Positions 11,641-23,711 of a stretch of DNA of 64,000 nt are shown in pieces (positions within the stretch are counted from its first letter, which is position 1; each line of letters begins with the position of its first letter). The position numbers were made by a program, and so were the translations under genes. Under the pieces are notes generated by a model. The model was given only the letters and a program-made list of their open reading frames with translations. It was not told the DNA's origin and ran no database searches. The stretch spans positions 997,210-1,061,209 of the forward strand of contig NW_003101665.1 in NCBI RefSeq assembly GCF_000003855.2. The letters are read 5' to 3'. This DNA comes from Blastomyces gilchristii SLH14081. Taxonomy: Eukaryota > Ascomycota > Eurotiomycetes > Onygenales > Ajellomycetaceae.

Positions 11641-11707
11641 TTTTGGATTCCTGAAATGTTTTTTAAACCTAAGAGAGGGCTTATTCCTATTACACTTCTC
11701 AACCCTA

Positions 11708-11832
11708 AGGAGAACCACGCGTGAAACCTATAATGTCATGATTCTGCAGATAGCTTGAGGCTTAATGCTCAGTGTTGGGCCTCAAGTAGCTTTCAGAATC
11801 ATGACATTACAGATTTAAAGTGTGGTTCTCCT
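11708..11832. repeat. Long imperfect inverted repeat (hairpin)
   Basis: Three paired blocks in nested order: AGGAGAACCAC (11708-11718) with GTGGTTCTCCT (11822-11832); TAATGTCATGATTCTG (11731-11746) with 11794-11809; CTTGAGGC (about 11754-11761) with GCCTCAAG (11779-11786). The loop is about 17 bp. A direct repeat of GATTTAAAGTGTGGT at about 11812 and 11941 extends the structure. It could be a snap-back MITE-like element or a duplicated inverted fragment; no coding capacity is seen. Confidence 0.75.
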
Positions 11833-12891
11833 CAGAATTGAAGAGTGTTCTGAGAATGTGATCTCTCTCAGGTTCAAAGAGTAGTATTCTGAGAACTAAA
11901 AATGCCTTGAGATTATAGAACATCTTAAAAACCATGATATCTGATTTAAAGTGTGGTCTTCCTCAAGCTTAAGGGGCATTCTGAGAACTAAAGATACCTT
12001 GAAATTCTGTCATGCCGCAAGAACACTGATTTCTGAGCTTGTGGCAGCTCAATCCCTGGGAAATCATATGTCCCTGAGAGCTACACCAAAGTCGTGGCCA
12101 ATCGAACACAGTCAGCAGAAGAAGAATGCCGTAAGAAGGCGAAAAACCCTGGGGATACGTAAATTTATTGCTGTGGAGCACGGAAAGAAAATGCCTCAGT
12201 GAAAGATTTAGTTGTAAATGCCAGTACTTTGGGGAGAAATTTAAGTGTCATGTTTTCGGTTGTTTAATACTATCGCTTCTGAATATATTTTAGAAGCAAA
12301 TGCTTGTTTTATATCTATATGTTAAAATTATGATTATAGATACCAATATTTGTATGTCTCAGGGCATCAATTAAATTTTATATAAACTTGCAATTTTCTG
12401 ATCTTTATTTGTTGTTTCGTTTTCTTTGCTAAACACCAATAGCTTTAAGGGTTTAGATAATGGTGTCTAACTGGTCACTCTTCTGCAAAGGGGGGGGGAA
12501 ACCGCCAGACGGCAAGCCCATTGAGGTTAACCATTTTGTGGTCTATTTTGATTTAGTTTTAATCACTTTCGCCGTTGACCTTGGAACTAGTTAAGACTCT
12601 GCACCTACCTTTAGTAATCCATCTCTAGTCGCCGTATACTTTCATCTCCCATGCTTCAATGTTTTCCCGAAGGGTGATGGCTACAGTCCCTTTCAGGGAG
12701 AACCATTTGAACAAATTGACCCGCACTATGGGAACTCGGGAGATGCACCATTGGCTATTGTTCAATTAGATGGAATTATTTACATGACCCATAATACCCG
12801 TCTCTCTTGTGGGGTTCTAGTAAGGCTCAGCAGAGTACTGGTAACCAACCGAAATGAACTGGTTTAAACCGGAAGGCATAATAGAATATTC

Positions 12892-13346
12892 ATGGCCTGG
12901 TCATGCCAGATGTCGTCCCCAGGTGAAAATATTCCCCTATTCTTCAGAGTAGCCATGGCCTGTTCATGCCCAGTATATGCCCACTATCCCCTATTCTTTA
13001 GAGAAGCCATGGCCTGGTCATGCCCAATGTCGTCCCCAGGGGAAAAAATTCCCCTATTCTTCAGAGTAGCCATGGCCTGTCCATGCCCACTATATCCCCT
13101 ATTCTTTGGAGAAGCCATGGCCTGGCCATGCCCAATGTCGTCCCCAGGGGAAAAAATTCCCCTATTCTTTAGAGTAGCCATGGCCTGTTCATGCCCACTA
13201 TCCCCTATTCTTTAGAGAAGCCATGGCCTGGTCATGCCCAATGTCGTCCCCAGGGGAAAAAATTCCCCTATTCTTCAGAGTAGCCATGGCCTGTCCATGC
13301 CCACTATATCCCCTATTCTTTAGAGAAGCCATGGCCTGGTCATGCA
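12892..13346. repeat. 108-bp minisatellite of two related half-units
   Basis: Four full units start with ATGGCCTGG at 12892, 13009, 13117 and 13223 (117, 108, 106 and 108 bp), plus a stub at 13331. Each unit is two about 54-bp halves that both begin GCCATGGCCTG and both contain CCCCTATTCTT, so the array is a higher-order repeat. Open frames on both strands exist only because the unit is near a multiple of three in part; I do not treat them as genes. Confidence 0.9.
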
Positions 13347-13551
13347 ACCAAGAAACCAAAAATAAATAAATAGGAAACTTCGTAATCCGTTAACAGCTCT
13401 GTGCTTGTCGATCGTTCTATAACATTCCGTTACAAAGCATAAAACTGAGACGCAAGAACGCGTTGAGTTGGCCAGACTTCCGCAGTGGATCATTGTAGGC
13501 ATTGTATTAAGTTATAAATTTTTTATTATTAAACCAAATATAAACTTTGGA

Positions 13552-14082
13552 TTACGCTGTACTCTCCGAAGCATAGAGATTGGCGCCTTGAGATGCGAAC
13601 TGCTGCATTTCATAGTTTGCACTGCCAAAATTTTCAAAGCCGAGAGCGACTGCGTCCTGAGATGCGAACAGCTGCATTTCGTCGTTTACATTGCCAAGGT
13701 CGTTGAAGTCCGAACCTTGGGGGACGGCCCGACAGGCGAAGGCTTCCATTGCACTATCAAAGCAGTCTAAATTGTCAGGGGCAGCCTGAGGTACAAATTC
13801 TTGTCTAGCGTTATTCGAACCGAAGCCATCAGACATAGGATTTGGAGAGGGCGGGGATGTCGGGGGTAACGGATTCCTGCGCTCTCCAAGCTGACACCCC
13901 TGCTCGCTTCCAGTAATGTTCGGTCGTGCTACCGGCGCCGAATTCACTGGCTGAAATACGATGCTTCGAGGCAATATACTTCGCGTAACTGTATTGCCTG
14001 ATTGAATGTATACATTTTGGTACGGTTCGTTGGCTGTAGATTTTCCTTGCGACGTACTTTGGGGGTAATTTCTGAAAGGCAT
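13552..14082 (-). CDS. Unrecognised protein (or C-terminal part) with a duplicated motif
   Basis: Open frame of 176 codons from an ATG at 14080-14082 to TAA at 13552-13554. The N-terminal half is Gln/Ser/Pro/Asn-rich, with a Pro run near residue 75. The C-terminal half is acidic and holds two copies of an about 22-residue motif, each with NDEMQLFASQ or NYEMQQFASQ. Low-complexity, acidic, aromatic-containing tails like this often occur in transcription activators, but I do not recognise the protein. The frame is open for about 13 codons upstream of the ATG before a stop, and a TTAG acceptor-like site lies there. The ORF could therefore be the last exon of a longer gene whose upstream part was lost next to the decayed region starting near 14390. 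It could also be intact and short. Confidence 0.4.
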   Translation of the reverse strand: MPFRNYPQSTSQGKSTANEPYQNVYIQSGNTVTRSILPRSIVFQPVNSAPVARPNITGSEQGCQLGERRNPLPPTSPPSPNPMSDGFGSNNARQEFVPQAAPDNLDCFDSAMEAFACRAVPQGSDFNDLGNVNDEMQLFASQDAVALGFENFGSANYEMQQFASQGANLYASESTA

Positions 14083-14532
14083 CGGCTGCTCAATATTCGG
14101 GTCACGTGGGCTAATATGGTCATATTACGACTAAAACGGAAGATTTATTCAGCAGGACAATGCCTGTCTGGGTTAGTGTGTCTCTTTCACATTTCTTATT
14201 CCTGCTAGGTTTTACTCTGCTAAACTGTGTTTATTTATTAACTGCAGAACAGCTCTGTCACAGAGGCTATGTTGCAGTCCTCTCAACTTGTCAGATGAAA
14301 TGTGAGACCTTCAGATGTGATTTAGATCATAGGCACTTTGTAGCAAAAGTATTAAAAATAATTAAGGGCCAGAAATAATGATGAGATATAATTCATTTGA
14401 TTGATATTTCTAAGTGTATATGCTTCTGGCACAGTGGAAGCAGAGATTGTAAACATACAGGGGGGAATTGAGGTGATGAATGTGTTCTACACGGTAATAT
14501 ATTTGTAGATGCAAGAGAGAGAGTCTAAATGA

Positions 14533-17078
14533 CTACAGATTGTCTGGACTAATCATGCTGTGAACATGGTAGACATGGCTCTGAAGCTCCATCTTGCTCT
14601 CAAGAACCACATCACAACATGAGCATCTGATCATGTCTTCAGACTTGATGTGCTGGAGGTGTTTTCATCTGAGATGCTTGGTCATTCTACTGTGAGTAGA
14701 GAATCTATTCAGACAGATGAAGCAGTAGAGTGACTGATAGTTCTTTATCATGACCCCTGCTGCAATCTTTCTCTGACTGAGAGACAGAGAAATATACATC
14801 TTCACTCTGACTCTCTGAAGCATCAGAGTGATAGGTCTCTTATCACACAGAAGTTGACAAGTATCTCTCTTCTTGAAGAGACAGTATGCTGCAACTGCAT
14901 CAATTCTCTCAATGCATCAAAGCATCTCATCTCACAGTGTCTTACAGAGCAGTGAGAGAAGCACTGAGATCATTCTTTACTGTGAGAACAGGACTTTCTC
15001 ATTGATGCTCTGAGACTCACTGAATGTCTTTGAGACCTTGATTCCAGACAGCTGTCACTTAATCTCACACAGAGACTTCTCAAAGTCAAATTTTTTCTGT
15101 ACATTATATAGAAGTTTATCTCTTATCTACTGACATGTGTCTGTCAGCTCACAGCTGATCTTCTTGTAAAGCTTATACTTAATGATTCTCTTGTACTTCT
15201 TGAGAGATCATTCAAGACATCTGCTGAGCAGATCACATTTTCAGATGAGTTTCTGAATATAAGACTGCTGATTGACTGATCTTAACTGAGCTGTGATCAG
15301 TTTCTGCAGCTGATATAAATTAATAGAGCAGAGTATTCAGTACACTGTATATATAATATATTTCTATGAATTCAGACTCTGAATAATAATATAAACATTC
15401 TTATTCATCTTTCTGTAAAGATAGTATTTGAGAAATATACAGAGATCTGAGTGCTGAAAGATCAGACTATAAACTGCTTCACTGACATGTTCTGTATAAT
15501 AGAAGATAATAAGTGACTAATAATCAGAAGTCAAGATTATCTTCTTAATCAGAACTTACTACTATTATCTAATATCTTACTAATATTATATCACAGACTG
15601 TACAGTTAAATAATATTATAAAATACAGATATCTTCTTAATCTACTTAATTCAGAGTTTGATAATACTGTATATTAGTACATTAATAACTGATATCTCAA
15701 TCACTTTCAGTGTCTGCTCAGACTTTCAGAATACTGAGATATTATTCAGAGCTGAGTCAAGATAAAGCTTAAGCTGATAGATATCTTTCAGTATCTTCAG
15801 ATCAATAAGTTATTATACTGAAGTAAGAACTCTCTTATTATTAAGAGAAATAAATGTGTGATCAGTGAATTGAAGCTTAAGAAAAGTAATATAAAAGATA
15901 AGAATCAGAGATAAATTAAAGATGATCTTCAGAACTATAAATATAATTCTAGATTCACAGATATATAATCAGTCATAATTCATTAGAATAAGTTAAAGTA
16001 GATATATTTATATACTTCTTCTTCTCTTTAAGAAATGTTTTGATAAATTTAATAGTAAACTTAATCAGAATGTTATTAAGTCTGCAGTCAGAGTTTTTCA
16101 AGAGAATAATCTTAATATATTAATAGCACAGATTTAGTAACATCTGCAGTTAATTAACTGAGAACTCAGTCAGCTGAAAGAATAGACAGAGTAGAATCTG
16201 TTATTAGCTGTGACTGAACTTCTTCTTAATAGTAATAACAGTTATTTCAATAATTTTAATGAGATTATTCAGATAGATTACTAACTTCTTTTAGTATCTC
16301 TTCTTGAGATGATACAGTTACACTAGTTTTGAGATTATCTTAAATATAAGCAGATCTCTGATCAGTACTATGAAACAATTCAGTTACTGAATAGAATCTG
16401 TTCAGATACTGAGAATGATATGAGAAGAAATAGTTATATACATTTTTAATTACTCTCAGTAATATCTCTCAGTCAATCTTCTTCTGCATCTCTCTCTCAT
16501 AGATCAGATAAAAGATCTTTCAGTATATCTTCAGAGAGCTCTGATATTTAAGTCTCTAGTATTATCTCTCACTCTTGCTGTGATGTTGATTCAGCACTCA
16601 GTGAAAGAAAGTGTATAGCATCTTTATATTCATTCACTGATACATCTTCTTGAGATTCTGCTTGATACAGGCGCAGAATCTGCATAGCATATGAGAAACT
16701 AGAAAGAAAACACAGTCAGGAGAGAGAAAGAGAGGATTCAGACACTCACTTGAATCATTCCTGCTTGATATGATCAAGCAGTTTTCAAGAGTTAGGCATG
16801 TATTCATTGTATTGAAGTAAGGATCTGTCTGGATCAGTTATCATATTCATATAGTACTCTGGAAGATGCTCATCACCTGTCAGCAGATCAGCCAGATCTC
16901 TGGCATCATTCTTGCTGTCTTCTCCATAATCAGCTGGGTCTGTCAGGTCGGTCTCTTCACTGGAATCAGAGGCTGTGCCATCACTATCATCATCATCACC
17001 ATCACCATCATCCATGTCCATCGGGTCTTCCTCACTGTCACTGTCAACAGGGGATGATACACAGTGTCGACGAGCCAT
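14533..17078 (-). pseudogene. FluG-domain (DUF3435-like) protein with C2H2 zinc fingers, decayed
   Basis: Exon 1 (17078-16750) is almost clean. It has an acidic Asp/Glu run, then LLTGDEHLPEYY and a segment ending K-L-L-D-H-I-K-Q-E-(TGA)-F-K. A 70-nt intron (16680-16749, GTGAGT to GCAG) restores the frame into I-K-M-L-Y-T-F-F-H-(TGA)-V-L-N-Q. Next comes L-I-Y-E-R-E-M near 16480. The family's core follows around 16020-16110, with L-L-K-N-S-D and then ILIKFTIKFIKTFL. The last part (about 14570-14740) has two C2H2-type fingers: C-F-I-C...H-L-R-(TGA)-K-H, and a second ending H-V-Y-H-V-H. TAG at 14533-14535 ends it. The family is known in ascomycetes as FluG-domain/C2H2 proteins and is related to tyrosine-recombinase-like DUF3435 proteins. 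Everything after exon 1 is heavily C-to-T mutated, with Trp as TGA. The start is chosen because it opens the acidic exon in frame. Confidence 0.75.
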
Positions 17079-17551
17079 TCTTCATCCTGCACAGAACCAG
17101 AGGAGGAAACTGGAACAGATAGGGATGAAGGGCTCAGTGATGAATTGTTGAAGGAACAGAAAGCTTGTTGATTGCAGTGAGAGGAGTATAAGAGTGGACA
17201 AGCGTGACTTGATAGCTTGAGGAACAGTGAGGGGTTGATGGGCTGAGAAGATTCAACAGGAAGAGACGCTGGAATTGTGAGGGTGACCAGATCATCCGCT
17301 GGAGAGAAGAGAGCCATGACTTTATAGTCAGCCCCGAGAGGGCCATATCTGGCCGGCGGTCTCAACATGGTTGAAGGAGGAGGATGCAAGCGCCCATTCC
17401 CAGAGAGCGGGTTGAGGGGATCCATTTTCCGTACCTGAATGGTGGGGCGTGGGAATTGAGCTTGCAGCGCGCAGGAGGGCGTCCACCGTGTGTGGAGTGT
17501 GGCAGTATTGGACAATGGCCGGTGTAAAGCAGCCGTCGAGCTAGTCGACAT
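16943..17551 (-). other. Long open frame overlapping the FluG 5' end
   Basis: A 202-codon minus-strand frame runs from an ATG at 17551 across the promoter side of the FluG gene and overlaps its first exon in another frame. It is Pro/Ser/Leu-rich with no recognised domain. It lies in a segment (16785-17575) not touched by repeat mutation, so its openness is less surprising. It may be a leader ORF, a different first exon, or chance. Confidence 0.2.
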
Positions 17552-17579
17552 CTGGCCTTTTGCTCACCGTTTGAATGTT

Positions 17580-20350
17580 TAATAGAGTAAATATTCATTC
17601 TTAATTATAAGCTTATTAAGTGCTTAATAATTGATACACATCTGTCACTCTTCACTTATCTTTTTCATAAATAGAACTGAAAAGTCTTATGCACTTGATA
17701 AGAGTTGTATAAGATCACATTTTAGAAGGTCTGTGATCTGACACTTCTATTCTTTAAGATATATTTATGACAGAGAGTATACATTCTGATTGACTGGTTT
17801 TATATTCTCTGTATCAATCTCATGTATAAATTCTCATTTCAGTGATAATTTCAGTAAAAGATCTGTTCAGAAGATCTTTTCATACTTCTTCAGAAGCTTC
17901 TTTATATACTTATTCTTCTATATATTCTTTATCTTGATTTTCTCTACTTCTAGATTCTGTATGATATACAGAATACTTTCAGATGAGATCTTGTAAATTA
18001 TTCTTTTTACTTATTAATGTATAAACAGATTTAATTCTTCTATATCAGAGATATGAAATGTTCTTCTCATATCAGTTGATAGAATTATATGAACTGTTTT
18101 CTTTTTATCAGTCAACTGTATATGATATATATATTATTGAATCTGTGAATTGAATCTTTGAAATTAATTGAGTCTGAGAATCAGATTGTATTTCATGTTC
18201 TACAGCTCTTATACTTAAATATAGTAAGATCATTCTTCAAAGTGTAAGAGAACTCTTACTCTTACAGATAATATTAAATATCAGTTATTAGATAATCTTA
18301 TACATCAGAGATTCTTCACTCAATGAATCTTTTTCAGTCTTCAGATTATATAATTATTAATATATTATATAGAAGCTTCTGTATTCACTAACACTTTTAC
18401 AGTTATCTCTTAATTCTTACTTAAGTGTCTCTTATACATTAATATTTCAGATCTCAAGGCATTGAGATGAGTATCTGCTTTATTATTCTTACTTATATCT
18501 TATTTAAGAGTCTGCTTCTTCTTGATATTCACAGAATTCAGAGAATTATCTAACACAGATATCTCTTTCACTTTGAAGACTTTTTATAGAATATCAGTGA
18601 GTGTCTCTGAGCTTACTGATTCTGCTAGTTTTTTAACTCTCTTACTTCTCTTAACTGTGTATACTGAGTGTAATCTTTTATATCATGATTTTGATGTTCA
18701 TAGTTGAAGTAAGCTCAATACTTATAATATCAAGATTTTCACTCAGAGAATCTCTTTTTCAGAGAATTTAGTGCTTTAGCAATGATATTCAAATCTAGAT
18801 TCATTATATCTGAGTATGTGACTTGTATCATAGAAGTCTGATTATCTGTTCTCTGTTAAGATATACTTAATTACAGTATTTTCTGTTATAATTGACTCAC
18901 TTGTTTCTATATAATGAGAATATTATATGCTTTCTTCACTGTGTCTAACTATGAGATTAAGCATTTTCATTTCACTCTTAACTCAGGTGTAAGATTATGA
19001 ATAAAGATCTGTAAACAGAAAGATATTGAAAGCTCTTTATTCAATATAAGATAGTGTAAACTGAAGTATATAAAGTATAATGTAAGATTACTCACTTATC
19101 TACACTCAGTGAAGCATTTATAACACTTATCTTATATATTCACTTTCTCAAAATTGTGTAAGATTCATTTGAAAAACTCATTTCATATTTATGAGAATGA
19201 ATATCATTTCAGATCTGTGAGATTTATCTTTTCATCAGCTATTCATAATAACTTCACTTTTCTATGTAGAAATGTGATAGATTTTAAGACTTATTGAAAT
19301 TCTGTTAACTGTCTGTCTGTAAGTTCATGTTTAATTTAATAATATAATCACATCTGACTTAGTCAGCTGATTGCAGTATTATTTTTTCAGTTATTATTGA
19401 AGCTTAATAACTCTGACAGATCTTCTAACTTAATGTATTTCATATTCAGATTCTCATTCTACACAGTGATCTTCAATAATATATATACTTCTGAAGAGAT
19501 TGTGAATAATTATAATAAAATCTTCAGATTCAGTGTAGTTATCTATAAACATTTAATCTCTTACTGCAGATCTAAGACCTGATTTTCTCTATTCTTATTA
19601 ATGATAATAATTATATCAGTAAAGCTCTTCATCATGAATACTTAATCTGCAGTGAATATCAATTATTATTTAACTTCTATCTCAGTCTGTCACTGTATAC
19701 ACAAGGTCTTAATTTTGTTTAGAATTCTCATACATGTACAGAGCTTTGATTTCAGTTCAGTGATCTCAGCTGCTTTTCTTACTACTTTGAGTAAACTCTC
19801 TGAGAGATTCTGTATATCTTCCAGTTCAGATAGCAGAGAAGAATGTTATTTATATTAACTAAAAGAGATATTCATTTCAGTGATTTCTTATTAATTGTAT
19901 AATATCTATCACTATATCACTGTATTATTATATGATTTCTGTTATCATTGTATAACTTCAGTGATAATTATTTCTCTCTTCTTTTTATTCTTCTTTTGAG
20001 TAGAGAGCAGACTTCTTTGAATCTGATTCACTGCTCTTATCTTCTTTCTCACATCTCATTCATTTGCATACATGATATTCATCTGAGTGTGGAGTTTTTC
20101 TTTAACAAGTGAAGCAGTATCAATCAGATACTCTTTTACTTATCACTCTTTATACACTATCTTTTGAGATGTTCTAGAATCACACTGATATAATAACTAT
20201 AAATCACTTCATAGATGAAATTATCACACTCTGAAGAAGACTGTGCTTCTTATCAGTTTTTAGATATGCTATCAGATATGATTCAAAGATTGCTGTCTTA
20301 GCATATAATTACAGATGTACACTGACTTCTTATATATTATATACTAAATT
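17580..20350. repeat. Unidentified decayed repeat, probably minus-strand coding
   Basis: This 2.8-kb block has the same composition as the other decayed transposons (GG, CC and CG nearly absent), so it was very likely a repeat. Reading the minus strand through TGA gives long protein-like stretches, for example around 18060-17800 and 18700-18430. I find no RT, integrase, RNase H or transposase motif and no terminal repeats. It could be the missing half of the truncated Copia at 39480-41664 separated by later insertions, but the expected RNase H motifs were not found. Confidence 0.45.
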
Positions 20351-20450
20351 AATTAGTGGCCGCTATGACCCCTTTACATTTGTAAGCAAGTTCGGAAGCA
20401 GCCGCGTTATTATCCGACGGTTGTATGTTCTTCCAAACCACATTGATATA
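20351..20450. other. Unmutated 100-bp island between decayed repeats
   Basis: About 100 bp of normal composition (for example GTGGCCGCTATGACCC and CAGCCGCG) sits between the decayed blocks 17580-20350 and 20502 onward. It is either single-copy host DNA or the spared edge of one of the repeats. No gene is seen. Confidence 0.5.
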
Positions 20451-20501
20451 TTTCTTATAAAAGAACTTAGTCTTAGAATCTTTAATTATAACTTCAGTAT
20501 A

Positions 20502-20759
20502 TGTAAGAATAAGTGCTCGCAGGCGATTATTCGAGTGTTTGCAGCTTGGCGTGATATATACTGTTAACTACTAGAAGTATTTATGATAGAAAGATAAAAT
20601 ATAGAGATTAAATATATAATAGTATTCAAGCTAAGTTATGAATAGTATTCATGAACTTCAGTCTATATAGTTGTGTATAGTCAAGAGCTGCTAGCTCTAT
20701 TAATTACATAAGAGATAGAAATAGAGATAAAGAATTCATGAGAAGCAGAATTTCTTATA
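20502..20759 (-). repeat. Element B 3' LTR (left)
   Basis: 258 bp. Its outer end keeps CG-containing sequence (GTGCTCGCAGGCG) while its inner end is mutated (AAGCAGAATTTCTTATA). A purine-rich tract on the minus strand just inside (about 20760-20780) is the likely polypurine tract. Confidence 0.9.
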
Positions 20760-22718
20760 TATCTTTCTCTCTCTAAGACTTTATCTGTGAAGTCTTTTAC
20801 TAAGTGACTTTATAAAATCAGCTCAGCACTGCAGTGATACTCACTAAAAACTCTTTATATCTATAAAAAACCTCAGTGAGAAAAAATCCCTTATTATTAT
20901 AAAGAAAAAAGAGTCTGTTACTCAGTTTCTTATTTTATAAAATTCTTTATAATCTACAGATTCTTCTCTGACTACTACACAGATTTATCTTATATCTTTT
21001 ATATAGAAGAGTTTCAGTTAACTCTTAATTATTTTCACAAGATTCTTGTGTAATTATTACACAGATTCATCTCACAGATGAATCACTCTCTGTGAGATTA
21101 TTCTTATTAAAGAGAAGTATTTATAAGTTAATCTTTTACTTATTCTTATAAATCATTGTTCTTTGATACTGTAGAATTATAAGGAATTTTTCATTCTTTA
21201 ATTAACTCTGTAGAATTGTAGAATCAAGATATTTATAATCTATAATCACTTTTTATAATTATATAAAAAGATTCAGATCTGTAATTCATAATCACTCTTA
21301 TTTATTAGAGTAATCTAACTATTTTATGAGATTATTCACAGTGTAAGTAAATCTTTCTAAAGTAGTATAAATATCTCAGATCTATCTATAGAATCTTATC
21401 TTTTTTTTTCTTTTTCTGTAACAGCTCTTATTCTTATAAACTGTGAGTATTCTCATTCATCTGTGAAGTGTTTTCACTCAGATGATAAAGAGAGAGTATT
21501 TCTAACAATATTTATATATTAATTCAAGAACTTCTTAAGAATAAAAATTTTTCAATTTCAATATCTTTATAAATGATGTCTAATCACTGCTGAGCTTCTT
21601 GTAAGTGTTCTTATAACTTCTCTAATCACTTTTTATCAGCTGATGAAGCAGAGATATCACTGCTTATAACAGTGTCTTCACTCTTTTCAGCTCTGTCACT
21701 GTATCTGATTTTCAGATCAGCAGTCAATCTCATGTCTTCTTCAGATTAGTCTCTGACTTCAAGCAGCACAGTTCTCTTCTTTACTGTAAGTCTTCTTATA
21801 AGTAATTTCTTACAGACTCTAGCTAATAGTTCTTATAAAGCTCTTGATATTATCAGTATCTTCTGCAGTCTTATAAGTCTACAATCATCTTCTCTCTGTC
21901 TGTACAATCTCTGATCAGATATATATGAATATGTCTAGATTTACTATCAATAATTCTTGTGCTGCAGCGCATTTCTGCAATCTTATTATCAATGAGAGAT
22001 AGATTTTCAGATATCTGCAAAATTCAGATAATCAAGATAATATGAATATTATGAATTTATAATAGAAGTTGATCTGAACAGATGAGTTCTCTCTCTATAT
22101 CTCAATTATTTTCAGACTGAACACTTCAGTATAACTGAGAGAGTGAACACAGCTTTGTAAGAGATATCTGATTACATACATAGATAATCAGCTCTCAAGA
22201 TTCTGTTACAATTATGTATATTCTGATATATAAGTCTTCTGAAGTCTATGCATTTCTGACAGTCTTTGTGTTAAATATAACAATTGTCTGTATCACAGAT
22301 ATAATACTCTCTACTTCTTTAAAGAGAGAAAGTGATAGTTATGAGAGAATTGAGTATCACAGATATTAAGAATATAAATTTAAGTTTTCTTTATTTTTTC
22401 TTTATTAATCTCTAAATTATATTCATAACTCTGTTTTTATTTTCTTATTTTTTAACTTTAATGAGAGCATGATTTCTTCTTTTCTTATATATATCATGAA
22501 CTGTTCATTTCAGTAGAAACTCATTATTTTATAGATTAAAGCTTATAAATAACAGTGTTAATATCTTTATTATAATTAGATTCTTAGTGAAGACTGTGTC
22601 ATTCTGACTTATCAGAATTTATAGTATAAAAGTTATGTCTCAGCTTCTGCAGATATTTTATCTACTTAGATAATTCTCAAGTGAACTCATTTATCTTATT
22701 AGAATATTCTTATCACTG

Positions 22719-23251
22719 TGTAACGTGGCGGAACCGAAGCGGTGGCTAGTCGGCGGCGACACGTAGGGGTAGTTGTTTGGGAAGCTGTATGAGTGGGCTT
22801 GACTATCTTGCTTGAATAGTGAGCTCATAGGCTACAGAGTTATTGCAAGGATATTACAGATATGATACTTAGTATACTAAGAAGATTGTATGAGGCATGC
22901 AGTAACTCTTGTGTATATTTCAGTAGTAGTAAAATGAATCACTGACTTCTTTGATGAGGAGCCAGCATCTAGCTATTCTATATAGACAATGGGCAGATAC
23001 CCTTCTCTCATTCCATGAGCAAGAATAGCTGGAGTGATACCTCAGCAGCATCTCATTACTAAGAAAGAGTAATCTGCTGACCTTGTATAGAAGTGAGGTT
23101 CTCATATTCATCAATCAGATCTTTCTATGATATATCTGAATGATGTCATAGAGTGGTTGAAAACCAGTTTGAATGAGATGAAATCATCCGCATGGAAGTG
23201 ATGAGCTGTGTGAAACTGTAATAAGGCCTTGGCACAGTCAGGAGCATGACA
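22719..23251 (-). repeat. D1 3' LTR (left)
   Basis: 533 bp. The outer first about 100 bp keeps many CG and GG pairs (GTGGCGGAACCGAAGCGG); the inner part is mutated. Just inside, the minus strand reads TAAGGAGGAGGGCAT, a good polypurine tract. Confidence 0.92.
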
Positions 23252-23711
23252 ATGCCCTCCTCCTTAAGAGCATAGTTCCTATGTTCTCAAGATTACTGAA
23301 TTAGGAATTATCTTTGTTGTATAGCAACAGTTGTCAACTGATTGACAGTGTGTGTACTGTGTGTGATACAAAGAAATAGATGAGTTATTCTGCTGACTGT
23401 GTAGGTCTTTCTTTTCCCATCTTCATTCAAATCAAACACATGGTAAGTGGGTTTCTTATATATCAATTTAAGATGGAGAAAATGTAGTTAACAAGTGACT
23501 TGCAGATCTCTCATCATATTCTGTTCTATGTATGAAATTCCCTGCAAAAGTGGTGTGTTTTAGGGACAAAGCTGACAGTAGTGGCAGGATTTTTTGAAAA
23601 GATCCCCCCCTCTGTGAAACATTTTTCTTCCCCCCCCCTCAATTGCAATAGTGAGTGCATGGGAGTATCATTCTTGGAGGACAATCAAGGGCTTATTCTG
23701 ATGTTTTCTAG

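Noticed and set aside
12892..13215. 107-codon plus-strand ORF and its minus-strand mirror.
   Set aside because: Both are translations of the 108-bp minisatellite and have no independent coding signal.
14533..17078. A Starship captain with cargo.
   Set aside because: The FluG/DUF3435 relationship is real, but no cargo genes, target site or element ends are visible, and the C2H2-bearing subfamily also exists outside Starships.
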